A model generated the notes under the pieces. It made no database searches. It had not been told where the DNA came from and saw only the letters and a list, made by a program, of their open reading frames with translations. Of a DNA stretch of 64,000 nucleotides, positions 1-11,676 are shown piece by piece (within the stretch, counting starts at the first letter, position 1; each line of letters begins with the position of its first letter). The position numbers were made by a program, and so were the translations under genes. The DNA comes from Elymus sibiricus (Eukaryota; Streptophyta; Magnoliopsida; Poales; Poaceae), in NCBI GenBank assembly GCA_039707655.1, contig CM077672.1, forward strand, positions 193,172,037 to 193,236,036, read 5' to 3'.

Positions 1-364
1 ACTTATATCCTAAGAGTAAATTATTGAATGAATTGAGTATCATAAATCTGAAATTATACATGCTCCATATGCTTAGTAATAGTTTCACATTGGGTTTAGA
101 AAGTAAAATCTATTGAAATTTGACAATCACAATATTGGTCATACAAGCAATTAATTAATGATTAGTATATGGAAGAGAAATTTCACATACAAATATATTA
201 TCTTGGACATCTTTTATGATTGTGAATACCCATTAATTATTTTCAAACTTGATCAAATAAGTTGAAATTGGACAAGGAAGACAACGTAATGAGTTATATT
301 TGGGTATATTTGCATAGAAGTTATATTGTTATGGATCCTCCAACATGTGGTGCTTGTTTATAAT
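1..364. other. AT-rich sequence, no gene seen
   Basis: AT-rich non-coding sequence without a convincing ORF, terminal repeat or RNA gene. It probably belongs to the same decayed repeat as the next segment, but nothing in it proves this. Confidence 0.4.
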
Positions 365-1189
365 CTTTGCTAGCCAAAAATTTCTGTACTAAGCGGGACT
401 ACTGCTTGTGAATCCAAAATCCTTGAGCCAAGTTTTTTCCATGAGTGCCCACCATATCTACCTATATACGGTATTACCTTGCCGTTCCAAGTAAATTTGC
501 ACGTGACATCTCTAAAACCTTCAAATGAACATCTGTTTTGTGTGCCCGTACTGGTCATGGAGCGACGGGGCGGTCAATATCTTCCATACTAAGTGGGTAA
601 TTCTCACGACAAGGGTTTATTCACTCGTCTTGCACGAGAAAGGCTGGTATTTGGGATGCCCAGTCCCGTTAAACAAAAACAAAGAAAAATATAATAAAAC
701 AAACTCCCGCTGGAAAGTTGATTGTTTGGAGGGCCCCGTGGATTCGGCTAGCCATGGCTTGTGTTTGTATGATTGTGGGGGAGTAAATCTTTTCCTTTCT
801 GTATGGGAACCACCAATAATGTGTTTAGCATGAAAGATATTGAAATCCTTTGTCGTGACATTGACAGGAAAAGTACACTTCTCAAATGTAATTATCTCTA
901 TTTTAAGCAGTGAGCTCTGGCACATTAGCAAATCCATGCTTCCCTCTGCGAAGGGCCTATCTATTTACTTTTCATGTTGAGTCAACTTCTTATTCCAATC
1001 TTAATTATTCTCCACTTGGCAAGCATCATGTGGTGGGGAAAGATCCAGGCACATATATCCAGTCAAATATATTTGATCATGAATTATTATTGTTGACAAT
1101 CATCTCTATGATAAGTAAGTTGGGAGGCGAAACATTAAGCCCCTATCTTCCTCTGTGTCTGATGAATGTTGTTTGTTCTAAAAACTAGA
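365..1189 (+). mobile_element. Gypsy internal 3' non-coding fragment
   Basis: Positions 365-990 are homologous, in inverted orientation, to 16261-16915, the 3' non-coding part of the inner Gypsy element. The match is clear over about 600 bp: it includes shared words such as tctgcgaagggcctatctat and a shared ORF-like stretch of similar peptides, with many substitutions and small indels. It is therefore a piece of a related Gypsy element on the + strand, not a gene. The short ORFs here are by-products. I infer that it continues at about 4257, where the 3' end and LTR of a + strand Gypsy appear. Confidence 0.7.
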
Positions 1190-2214
1190 TAATACCCCGC
1201 GCGTTGCTGCAGGAATTGGTTACAATATACTTTGATGAGATTTGATTTTATGAAACATGAATATTTGATTGGTAATATGAGAAGTAAAACTAAAAAATAA
1301 ATATGATTGATTTCATTTAATTATTGAGGTTACATGTGTACATGTCTATTTGGTTATATAGGATATGATGGTGCACCACACATTGCTGCGGTATTCTTAG
1401 CTGACATTAAGGGTCTTATTGGATTATCAATGCTTGATTGCCGAGAGGTCATCTTGGTTATCTAAGAGTGTCAACTATGACATAGTGCACTTCATAAAAA
1501 TAGGTTTAAGGAGAAAAGGGGGGATGTTGAGGAATAGCGTCTCCTCATATTTGCAGGTCGCAAGTAGATATTAGTACAGTACATTTATAAAGTTCAAAAC
1601 TAAAAAAAAAATGTGCCCCTACATTTTTTCCCATTGAATTGCTTGATGTCATCGCATGACCCATGCAAAATGCAGCTTAGACACCTAAAATCACAGCCTT
1701 ACTCAACATATGACAAAGCCAAGCCTGAGTATGAAAGTTTGGCTATTCATATTTTTGAGAATAAGCTCCGACCTGTAGCATAAACCGCTAGATAGCTGCT
1801 GGTAAAGCCCGTTTGAATTTCATCTTTACAACTAACACATAATGAGAGCTATGAAACAGAACAATGGATATAAATGTTGAATGTTGTGTGATAGATGAAA
1901 CTTTGCTTGCACAGAGGGCCCACCAGGCTACATCAATCAGAATGAGGTAAAGTAAACACATCCATCATGCATATTAAGAAAATCATGCAGTTTTCATTTA
2001 TCCCTATAGTTCCCATGATCATTAGAGATAATCGAAATGAATGGTGATGTGACTAATTGCAACTTTCCTGCTGCAAAAAACTCTATTCTATCATGACTTC
2101 CTCTTGTGGTTCTACTACAAATTCTTTCCTGCGGACTAAAAATTGAAGTTATCATAAATGTAACTAAGTAGGGTGTACTGATAATTTATACTTTAGGATA
2201 GGAATACTCCACAA

Positions 2215-2274
2215 GATGCACCAAACTTAAAAATTAGTGTAAGGTCCTTTGGATGCACCAAACTTAAAAATTAG
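2215..2274. repeat. Short direct duplication
   Basis: A 23-bp word beginning gatgcaccaaac occurs at 2215-2237 and, unchanged, at 2252-2274, a 37-bp period with 14 bp between the copies. It is a local tandem duplication in otherwise unique-looking AT-rich DNA. Confidence 0.8.
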
Positions 2275-3480
2275 GCTTGTCAGCGAACAAAATATGACAA
2301 AGGGTACAATTCCACATAAATATCTGAGTACACAACAAACCTAACTGATAAAATGGAGATTGCAGGTCAAGATGAGTGAGAGGACTGCCTCAAGCATCTT
2401 TCACCATGCATCCAGTACTCCAGTTTCAAAGGAAGATGAACAATAGTGCATCCTGCATCTTATAGAAAAATAATAATTCAAGTGGTTTTCGATATTGTAG
2501 CCAATTGATTGCGAACAGAAAAAACATTGATCGCTTCCTCCCGTTAAATCCAAACTCCTTTATTCTAGTACATGAACAAAATGGATGGGTAGGAAGCTGG
2601 GGTCCATGGATTGGGAATTAATAAACACATCGTTATGCTAGAGGAGTGAGAGTTGCTGATAATTGAGGGTGTACCCGTAGCCTACTTCTCAACTTTGGCA
2701 ACCCCTTGGTATGCATCATGTAATTACACATCAATATTATTATTAAAAAAAATCATGAGAAAGTTAGACATATATTAGCAATCAAACACTTGTCCAAGAC
2801 AGTTGAAAGAAAATGAAAATTATCCATGTAGTTAAAAATGACATTCACATGAAAGAACTAACCAATACTCATAGAAGGTATTATTTTGACATACTTTTAG
2901 TTAATTGTATGATTTTATTTTGAAGCAAGGGTAGATAGCACAGCAAAATGGACTCTCTGCCGAATATTCATGAAAAGAACAGAGTACTTCATGCAACAAA
3001 CTGATAAAAGTATTTTCATGTGGCAATGATTCTGAACGTCAAGGGGGTAGTCTTGGTTGCCTTTGCTGACCTTAATTAATTTTCTAATTCAGACATTCTT
3101 CCCTCTTTAGTTAACAAAGTATTGGGAGATCGACAAATAATAGATGAGAAGAGGTCGGCTAGTGGACTGCTCCTAGAAGTATAGATCCAAACTTCTCTGA
3201 ACAAAACCAATGCATAGATGTGTATAAAATGCAGCATAACAGATCATTCAATCCTAATATGTGATGGTTAATTGGTTACTAATTCTATATCAAGTTGACC
3301 TTTAGATACGATAATAAAAAATAATTATGGAACGATTCATGCATTACCCATTGAGCTTGCACACGAGAACATTGACGCCAATGATAGGGAGCAGTCAGTT
3401 TGCACACTCCAATCAAATTCCATGCGCTTAGGGTGGCGCTAGCGATTTTGAGAAGACAAAAGAGACAATAAGGAAAGTAG

Positions 3481-3850
3481 TTTGTTACATGTGAGTAGAT
3501 CCCAACTGCACGCCCTCTTCTTCCTCTCCCACCTCACACCATGCCGATCGGCTCGCCGGGCTCCAGGTCAGAGAAAAAGGAGGTACAGAGGGATGTTCGG
3601 CGGGCGGCGGCAAGATCATGGTGGCGCCGCAACGGTGCTGGGTGGCGGGCAGCCGCGGGTGGGAGAAGCCCATGTGGACGTTTGGTGTTGCTCGGCCGAG
3701 CGAAGCCCATGCGGGAGCCAGCGACACACTATGGGCATGTGACGGTTCCGTCTAGGCATGATGCGGTGGCGCAACATCCAACCCCATCTTGGCATCGAGG
3801 TCGCTCGCGCCGGAGCGAGTAGGTGGAAAGATGAGATGCGTCGGGAGGTG
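3481..3850. other. GC-rich exon-like patch
   Basis: An abrupt GC-rich block with overlapping open frames on both strands (for example + frame from 3541) inside AT-rich repeat DNA. Composition resembles the 5' end of a cereal gene, and such patches are typical of gene fragments captured by DNA transposons. The translations are Arg/Ala/Gly-rich and match no family I recognise. No splice pattern or promoter is evident. It is listed as a possible captured fragment only. Confidence 0.3.
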
Positions 3851-3904
3851 AGAGATGACGATGCACCTGGGCTCTTCTTCCAATTATAAAAGGTATGAGG
3901 CATC

Positions 3905-4085
3905 CGTTACCAATAGGAAGAGATGGGTTGCTTCGGTGACCAGGGCTGCAGCGCATCAAGTACAAAATGAATGAATCATAAGGAAACGATGTATCGGTTC
4001 GGTGACGAGGATGGTTACGTACTATGAATAACTGAATCCTGTGGAAACGACGGGTCACTCCGGTGAACAGGATCGTTGTGTATGA
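3905..4085. repeat. Three degenerate ~62-bp tandem units
   Basis: Three related units can be aligned by the cores ttcggtgaccagg (~3928), ttcggtgacgagg (~3996) and ccggtgaacagg (~4058), each preceded by a ggaa..acga-type stretch. Spacing is about 60-65 bp. They lie just downstream of the GC-rich patch. Confidence 0.55.
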
Positions 4086-4256
4086 AGGAAAACTTTAAGT
4101 CCCATGATTTGTTAATGGAATTGTGTGGGTGCCAGCTGTAGGAATAGTGATGATGTGGCTGCAAATGGAATCGGTTTTTTCTTAGATGGCATGGTTGGCG
4201 ATGTGGATAGCTTGCATGTTGAGATAAATAAGGTAGTGGGGGTGAACTTCTTAGGT

Positions 4257-4608
4257 ATATAGGATATGCTTTGAGTAGTAGCAATCATAGAAGACTATAT
4301 GATAATTGAGTATGTGAAGCTCTTACTTAGACTTTTCCGAAGATAATATGATTTGTAATTGTTTGGTGACTAAGAACATAGGTTGTTAAGTTTCAAGAGA
4401 GTGCATTGTTTGATCCATAACATGTGAATTGATTGCTATTTTATCATGATGAGTTTTATGAGAAAGAGTTATTGTTTATGATGCTAGGAAAAGTGATTAT
4501 AATTATCATTGATCAAACTAATGCACTACTCTAGCATTCACACTTCATAAATTATTTCTTTTATCATTTACCTACTCGAAGACGAGTAAGAATTAAGCTT
4601 GGGGATGC
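4257..4608 (+). mobile_element. Gypsy 3' internal end with polypurine tract
   Basis: Non-coding 3' end of a + strand Gypsy element. It ends in cctactcgaagacgag followed by a purine-rich tract (aagcttggggatg, about 4595-4607) directly against the 3' LTR. The same arrangement recurs at 33810-33857 before another LTR, which supports the polypurine-tract reading. Confidence 0.7.
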
Positions 4609-6211
4609 TGATACGTCTCCAATGTATCTATAATTTATGATGTATTCATGCCATGTTTGCAATAATTTTATATGGTTTTGGTGCACTTTTATATGATTTT
4701 GATGGACTAACATATTAACCTAGTGCCCAGTGCCACTTGCCGTTTTCTGCATGTTTTTCGTTTTCCAGAAAATCCATACCAAACAAAGTCCAAACACGAC
4801 AAAACTTTTTGACGATTTTTTTAGAAGGAAAGAGACCCGGGAAGTTTCGAGGGAGTGCCAGAAGCCCCACAGGGGCCCCACAAGGCAACTGGGCATGCCC
4901 TAGGGGGTAGGCGTGCCCTGATGGCTTGTGGGCCCCCTGTGGAACCTCTTCGCGTGATTCCAACGTTGAAAATTCGTATATATTCAGAAACCCCCGAAAG
5001 TTAACCTAGATGAGTTTTGACACCGCCGCAAGCCTCTGTTCCGAAGCGACCTCATCCGGAGCTCCGCTCCGGCACCTTGCCGGAGTGGGGAAGTCATCAT
5101 TGGAGGCCATCTTAATCATCCCCGCTGCTTCCATGATGAGGCGGGAGTAGTTCACCCCCAGGGCTGAGGGTATGTACCGGTAGCAATGTGTTTGATCTCT
5201 CTCTCTCTCTCGTGATCCTGATTTGGCATGATCTTGATGTACCATGAGCTTTGTTAATATAGTTGGATCATATGGTGTTCTTCCCGCTCTATCTTTGTTG
5301 TGATGAATTGAGTCTTGCCCTTTGAGATTTCATTATTATCGGATTGAATACTTTGGATTTGAGGACACTTGATGTATGTCTTGCATGTGGATATCCGTGG
5401 TGACAATGGGGTATTCTATTGAGTCACTTGATATATGTTTTGGTAATCAACTTGAGGTGACATTGGGGTAATCTAGGCATAGAGGTTGATGCACATTTTC
5501 GTCCAACTTTCTCTGATAGAAACTTTGGGGTAATCTTTGAAGTTCTTTATGTTGGATTGAATATTATGAATCTAAAATTGTTAGATGCATATAGAATAAT
5601 TAACTCACGGATACTTGTGGTGACATTGGAGTATCTAGGTGACATTAGAATTGATTGATGCGTATTATATGGTGTTATTCTAGTACGAACTCTAGGGCTA
5701 TTTGTGACACTTATAGGGATGGCTCAATAGATTGATCGGAAAAGATAACTTTGAGGTGGTTTTGCTACCTACAACAATTTCATCTTATGTTCTCCGCTAT
5801 TGATAGGAACTTTGGAGTGATTCTTTGTCGCACGTTGAGGGATTGTTATATGATTCATTTATGTTAGCACTGTTGAGAGATTGCACTAGCAAAAGTATGA
5901 ACCCTAGGCCTTGTTTCTAAGCATTAAGACACCATTTTTACTAACTTTTGTTACTTGCTACCTTGCTGTTTTTAATTGTTCAGATTATAAAAACCTATTT
6001 ATACCATCCAGATTACACTTGTATCACCATCTCTTCGCCGAACTAGTGCACCTATACAATTGACAACTGTATTGGGTGTGTTGGGGACACAAGAGACTCT
6101 TTGTATTTTGGTTGAAGGGTTGTTTGAGAGAGACCATCTTCATCCTACACCTCCCATGGATTGATAAACCTTAGGTCATCCACTTGAGGGAAAGTTGCGT
6201 AGTAGACGTCA
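4609..6211 (+). mobile_element. Gypsy 3' LTR (type A)
   Basis: Begins tgatacgtctcc and ends gtagacgtca (TG...CA), about 1603 bp. It is the same LTR type as the solo LTR at 28366-30028 and lacks about 54 bp near the 3' end that the solo copy has. A U3 inverted repeat (4867-4942), a TATA-like tatatatt (4977-4984) and a (CT)n tract near 5196-5211 follow in order. The preceding polypurine tract makes it a 3' LTR. The matching 5' LTR would lie left of the window. Confidence 0.8.
4867..4942 (+). promoter_or_regulatory. U3 inverted repeat before TATA (type A LTR)
   Basis: Arms 4867-4899 and 4910-4942 are both 33 nt and pair with four mismatches and one G-T. The loop (ctagggggta) is 10 nt. The repeat starts 258 bp into the LTR and ends 34 bp before tatatatt. 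Equivalent structures lie in every other Gypsy LTR of this window. Confidence 0.75.
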
Positions 6212-6555
6212 CCCATCTGTGACAAGTGAGGGAACCCATGATTTGTTTTGCCATGCCTCTTCAAAGGGGGAAAAACATATGATCATTCTATTAGCTTTTG
6301 CCATGCTATGTTTTAACTATGTCGTGTTTAATTATTTTAGTCATGCAAAATGTAATGTTCAATAGTGCAATGTGATATGTTTGTGTATGAATTGTCTAGT
6401 TCAATTTCACGAATGGCTATGTTTGGTTGTTTGTAGTGAGCATATGCCTTGTTTAGGTATTTTTAGTTGTTTAGTTGTTTGTAGTGAGCATATGTCCAGT
6501 TTCAAGGGCTATATTTGTTGTTTGTAGTATGCCTTGTTGATTTCAGTTATTCACA
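6212..6555 (+). other. Sequence between LTR and outer Gypsy leader
   Basis: AT-rich, no gene. It carries a local direct repeat (gttgtttgtagtgagcatatg at about 6427 and 6476). By position it should be the end of the outer Gypsy 5' LTR, but I could not align it with that element's 3' LTR at 33858, so its identity is open. Confidence 0.3.
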
Positions 6556-6622
6556 ATGTGCTACATCACCCTTCCTGTTCGGAGAAATCCAACAACTCCT
6601 GCGGGAGTTGCAGAGGAAATTC

Positions 6623-6640
6623 TAGCGCTGTTGCCTGGGA
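6623..6640 (+). other. Degenerate primer-binding site (tRNA-Asp type)
   Basis: tagcgctgttgcctggga differs at three positions from the complement of the 3' end of plant tRNA-Asp (tggcgccgttgcc...), the usual primer site of this Gypsy group. Two of the differences are transitions. It lies about 70 bp after the presumed LTR end and 160 bp before the gag start. Confidence 0.65.
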
Positions 6641-6797
6641 GGCTTCATCTTACAAATCAGGTGCCTTCGCACAAACACTTTCTTTTTGCTTATTTTTATT
6701 TTCTTGTTTTTTGACTTTTGCCTTTTTATTTGCCTTCTTCTTTTGCAAAACAATAATCAAAAATACCTTTTTCGCTATCTTTGCTTGAGTTGCCATC

Positions 6798-8845
6798 ATG
6801 TCTACTCCTGAAAATACCAAGCTTTGTGATTTCTCAAGTACTAATAACAATGATTTCATTAGTACTGCTATTGCTCCTCCCACCACTAGTGCAGAGTCTT
6901 ATGATATAAAAGCTGTGTTGCTCAATCTTTTCATGAAAGATCGGGTTTCTTGAAATTATAATGAAGATGTTACTTCCCATATTAATACCTTCATTGAGTT
7001 ATGTGATATGCAAAAAATTAAAGATGTGGATAATGATATTGTTAAACTAAAACTTTTTCCTTTTTCTTTAAGATATAGAGCTAAAGCATGGTTATCTTCT
7101 TTGCCGAAAAATAGTATGATTCTTGGTCTAAATGCAAAGATGCTTTCATTGGCAAGTATTTTCCTCCCGCAAAAAATATTTCTTTGAGAAGCCAAATTAT
7201 GAATTTAAAGCAACTTGATCAAGAACATGTTGCACAAGCGTGGGAGAGAATGAAAATTATGCTAAAAAATTGTCCAACACACGGATTAAGCCTTTGGATG
7301 ATAGTACAATTTTTTTATGCTGGACTAAACTTTGTTTCAAGAAACCTTCTAGATTCAGCTGTAGGTGGTACGTTCATGGGGATAACACTTGGAGAGGCTA
7401 CAAAGCTTCTTGATAATATGGCGGCAAACTATTCCCAATGGCACACCGAGCGCGCTCCAACTAGTAAGAAGGTAAATTATGTCGAGGAAATATCCTCCCT
7501 AAGTGATAAAGTTGATGCTATCATGTCCATGCTTACTACTAAGAGTGCTCCTATTAATCCAAATGATGTTCCCCTATCTACTTTAATTGAACAAAATAAT
7601 GATGCCATTGATGTGAATTTTATTTCAAGGAACAATTTCAATAATAATGCTTACAGATGGAATTTCAATAATAATCCTAGACCGTATCCCGATAATCCCT
7701 CCAATAATTATGGTAACATCAATGATAATTCCTATGATAAGAGGTTGCTTGAGGCTGAAAAGGCCACTAAGATTTTTATGCATGCTTAATATGAACAAAA
7801 TGAAACTTTTGCTAGGGAAGTTAAGGAACATTCTTCTTTGGTTAAAGTGATTAGTAAATAACTAGATGATATTAATAGAGAGGTGGTCAATCTTAAATTA
7901 CAACTTGTGCAAACTGAAAGTGTTTTGGGAAAGATGTCTGATAAGCAAACCACGTTAGTTAATAAGATGGTTGCCAAACCGGAATCACATTTTCTTGCTT
8001 GTAATGATGAAGATGTTAAAACTATTGGTGTATCCACTATTGAATCTTTGTTTATAAATATTAAAGTTGATAATGAAGGGACTGAAGAAGAGTCAACTTT
8101 ATCTAAGAGGTGTCCCAATTATTCGGAGGGTGATGATCTTGTTGCTAATAATGATAAAAGTGGGTTTGAAGAGATAAAAACTTTAGATAGTAATGCTCCC
8201 ACTACTTTGGATTACAAGGATTTTAATTATGATAGTTGTTCTCTTACTGAATGTATTTCCTTGCTTCAACCCCTGATTAATTCACCCAATGCCTATGAAC
8301 AAAATAAAGCTTTTACGAAACATATTGTAGAAGCTCTTGCCAAAACTAATGAAGAAAGACTTGAATTGGAAGTTTCCATACCTAGAAAGTTGCATGATGA
8401 GTGTGAACCTACAATTAAGATTAAAATAAAGGATTAAGAGTGCAATGCTTTGTGTGATTTAGGAGCTAGTGTTTTAACTATGTCAAAAGCGTTGTATGAT
8501 GTTCTCAGTTTCACCAACATGAATGAGTGCTCTTTAAATTTGCACTTAGCGGGTTCCACTATTAAAAAGCATGTGGGAAGAGTAAATAATGTGCTTATTA
8601 TTGCTAATATAAATTATGTGCCCCTAGACTTTATTGTCCTTGATATTGAATGTAATCCGTCTTGTTCAATTATACTTGGGAGACCGTTTTTCAGAACTAT
8701 AGGTGCTATTATCGACATGAAGGAAGGTAGCATACGGTTCCAATTTCCTCTAAAGAAAGGTATGGAACATTTCCCTAGAAATAAAATTAAACCTCCTTAT
8801 GATGTTCAAAAAAAAAAATTAAACCTCCTTATGAATCCATTATAA
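6798..8845 (+). pseudogene. Gypsy gag-protease relic (outer element)
   Basis: Encodes the capsid precursor and aspartic protease of the outer Gypsy element. The likely start is the ATG at 6798. The first part is broken by a TGA at 6951-6953 and a frameshift between about 7110 and 7180. From 7184 one frame continues to 8845, interrupted only by TAA codons at 7787, 7859 and 8435. The gag core is recognisable (FPFSLRYRAKAWL near 7040-7090, then LDQEHVAQAWERMK from 7208). The protease follows the last stop, with CDLGASV at 8450-8475 and ILGRPFF at about 8670-8690. No CCHC zinc knuckle, reverse transcriptase or integrase follows. This copy cannot be functional. Confidence 0.85.
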
Positions 8846-10273
8846 GAGCTTCATATGGCATATCTTTGAAAGATTACAATACTTGATATCTTGCATTATG
8901 CCTAGCTAGGCGCATTAAACAATAGAGCTTGTTGGGAGGCAACCCAATAGTTATCTTTATTTTTCCCTTTTAGTTCCAGTGTGTCAACATGATTATTGCC
9001 TCTGTAGTAATTATTTTGTGTCTTCTATTTTCATTTTTTGTGCCAAGTAAAGCCTTTGGGATGATTTGGATGCTCGTTTATTTGGTTCTGTGCAGAAAGA
9101 GAAACTTTTGCGTCCAAAGATTGAATTGTTTCTCTGTACTGGAACACGATAAATTACTGAAAGTGTTACACAATATTGCTATGCAAATTGTCTACACTTT
9201 CTATTTTTTCGGAAATTCTCAGAGTTACAAAATATGATTATTAATTAGATCTTTACGCGCTATTCTGTTTTTGATAGATTCTGTTTTGTTTTTTATGTTT
9301 GCTTGTTTAAAAGTATCTATGGTTTTTACCGCCGAGGGGGGGGGGTATAAATTGTAGAAGTGATAAAATACAATAGACATTTATTGGAAATAATTACGAG
9401 TCTTGTCTTAACAGTACCCAAGTTAATGATTTATTCTGTTATACTAACCTATCTCACGAGTTCCGTTAAGTTTTGTGTGAATGAAGTTTTCAAGTTTTGG
9501 GTGAGATTGATATATGAATAAGAAGAAGGAGCGGCAAGAGCCTAAGCTTGGGAACTCCCAAGGCACACCAAGGTAATATTCAAGGAAGACTCAAGCATCT
9601 AAGCTTGGGGATGCCCCGGAAGACATCCCCTCTTTCGTCTTTGATACTATCTGTAAACCTCACTTGCAGCTATATTTCTATTCTTCACATGATATGTGTT
9701 CTGCTTGGAGCATCTTTGATTTTATTTTATTTTTGTTTGTTGTTTGTCACAATCATCTTTTCCTGTTATGAGAAGCCACACACTCATCTAATTTATAGAA
9801 TGTTCATCCATACTTCACTTATATCTTTTTGACTTGAGGCAAATGCTCTAGTACTTCACTTATATTTGTTTGAGCATGGCGATGTGTTTGTTTGCACTCT
9901 CTTGCTTCACTTGTATCTTTTTGAGAGTTGAATAGGAAGTGGTAATTTGCATGAGTTATATGTTTGGTCCAAAAATGATAGGTATATAAAGGTGGTATAA
10001 TAAAAACTTGCATGCACTTGTAGATAATTGAATATGATATGTTTGATTCCTTGCAATAGTTTTGCGATATTAAAGTGGTAATATGTGAGTGTGTTAGTAG
10101 ATAATTAAAGCTAAGTATTTATATTGGCATTAAATTTCATGAGTCTCTATGCATGAAAAGGGTAGCCGCTGGCATTAGCGGTAAGGTCGAAGTATAATTT
10201 GTCATTGATTGAATAAACCTTTGTGCGTTCGGATTGGGGGCACGTGATGGTTAACTCCTCGCAACCTCCTCCC
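8846..10273 (+). mobile_element. Outer Gypsy non-coding region after protease
   Basis: No gene. It holds a perfect 12-bp palindrome gcctagctaggc (8900-8911) about 55 bp after the protease stop, followed by gttgggaggcaaccca-type sequence, two aagcttggg words (9544 and 9602), a G9 tract (~9339) and AT-rich DNA. It ends at the insertion point of the inner Gypsy element. The ORFs at 8989-9237 and 9548-9832 show no domain and are probably fortuitous. Confidence 0.6.
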
Positions 10274-11659
10274 TGATAACCCACAAGAGGGGATCGCGAC
10301 AGTCTTCGAGGGTAGTATTTCACCCAAATTTATTGATTCGACACAAGGGGAGCCAAAGAATATTTGCGAGTATTAGCAGTTGAGTTGTCAATTCAACCAC
10401 ACCTGGAGAACTAAGTATCTGCAGAAAAGTGTTTAGTAGCACAGTAGTAACAGTAGCAATAGTAACAGAGACAGTAACAGTAGTAGTTTTGTAGTGATTG
10501 TAACAACAGCAGCAATGGTAGTAACTAAGGATCAATATGCGAAAAGCGTAGGCATTGGATCAGTGCTAGAGAATTGTGCTGGATGACATTCATCATATAA
10601 CAGTCACAACCTAGAGCGATACACAATAGCTCCAATTCATCAATGTAATGTAGGCATGTATTCCGTATATAGTCATACTTGCTTATAATAAGAACTTGCA
10701 TAACATCTTTTGTCCTACCCTCCCGTGGCAGCGGGGTCCATAAGGAAACTAAGGGATATTAAGGCCTCCTTTTAATAGAGAACCGGAACAAAGCATTAAC
10801 ACATGGTGAATACATGAATTCCTCGAATTACAGTCATCCTCGGAGAGTATCCCAACTATTGTCACTTTGGGGTCTACGGATCAGAACAATAACAAGTGCA
10901 TATAACTAGCAGATAGGATCAAGAACTCAAATATATTCATGAAAACATAGAGGGTTCAGATCTGAAATCATGGCACTCGGGCCCTAGTGACAAGCATTAA
11001 GCATAGCAAAGTCATAGCAACATCAATCTCAGAACATAGTGGATACTAGGGATCAAGCCCTAACAAATTGACTCGATTACATGATAAATTTCATCCAACC
11101 CATCACCGTCCAGCAAGCCTACAGAGGAATTACTCATGCCCGATGGTGAGCATAATGAAATTGGTGATGGAGGATGGTTGATGATGACGATGGCGATGAA
11201 TCCCCCTCTCCGGAGCCCCGAACGGACTCCAGATCAGCCCTCCCGATGAAGAACAGGTGGTGGCAGCGTCTCCGTATCGTAAAACGTGATGAAACTTCTT
11301 CTCTTAATTTTTCTCAGGGAAACGGAATTTATAGTGTTGGAATTAGGTCAGACAGTCGCCTGTGAGCCCCACAAGGTAACAGGGCACGCCCAGGGGGGTG
11401 GCCGCACCCTGTTGCCTTGTGGGCAACATGTGGCCCCTCTTCGGTAGATTTTTGCGCCAGTATTTTTTATGTATTCCATAAAAAATCTCCAGAAAGTTTC
11501 GTCCAATTCCGAGAACTTTTATTTCTGCACAAAAACAACACCATGGTAGTTCTGCTGAAATCATCGTCAGTCCGGGTTAGTTTCATTCAAATCATGCAAA
11601 TTAGAGTCCAAAACAAGAGCAAAAGTGTTTGGAAAAGTAGATACGATGGAGACGTATCA
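10274..11659 (-). repeat. Inner Gypsy LTR (3' LTR of the element)
   Basis: tgataacccacaag...gacgtatca on the + strand, 1386 bp, so TG...CA on both strands. On the minus strand the order is U3, an inverted repeat (11423-11368), then a TATA-like ctataaat (about 11334-11327). A polypurine tract abuts its inner end at 11660. Confidence 0.9.
11368..11423 (-). promoter_or_regulatory. U3 inverted repeat (inner Gypsy, left LTR)
   Basis: Arms 11368-11390 and 11400-11423 share a 17-bp core (cccacaagg.aacaggg with one G-T pair) and a looser GC-rich apex. The loop is caggggggt. It begins 236 bp from the LTR 5' end (minus strand) and stops 34 bp before tataaa. Confidence 0.75.
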
Positions 11660-11676
11660 ACTCCCCCAAGCTTAAC
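11660..11676 (-). other. Polypurine tract of inner Gypsy element
   Basis: On the minus strand aagcttgggggagt directly precedes the LTR at 11659. This position and purine content are those of the plus-strand priming site of LTR retrotransposons. Confidence 0.75.

Larger units (their letters stand above)
1190..4256. mobile_element. Probable insertion splitting a Gypsy relic
   Basis: About 3 kb that does not resemble Gypsy sequence separates two parts of one Gypsy 3' region. It starts near a word (ccccgcgcgttgctgcagg) of a type often seen at ends of cereal DNA transposons, and contains a GC-rich patch at 3481-3850. I could not find terminal inverted repeats or a clean target-site duplication, so the class (Mutator, Helitron or other) is open and the borders are approximate. 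The remaining 2.3 kb is AT-rich with no credible coding sequence. Confidence 0.35.

Noticed and set aside
525..833. 102-residue ORF with a similar ORF on the minus strand at 16471-16824
   Set aside because: The similarity is due to homologous Gypsy non-coding DNA. Indels shift the frame between copies, so there is no sign of protein conservation.
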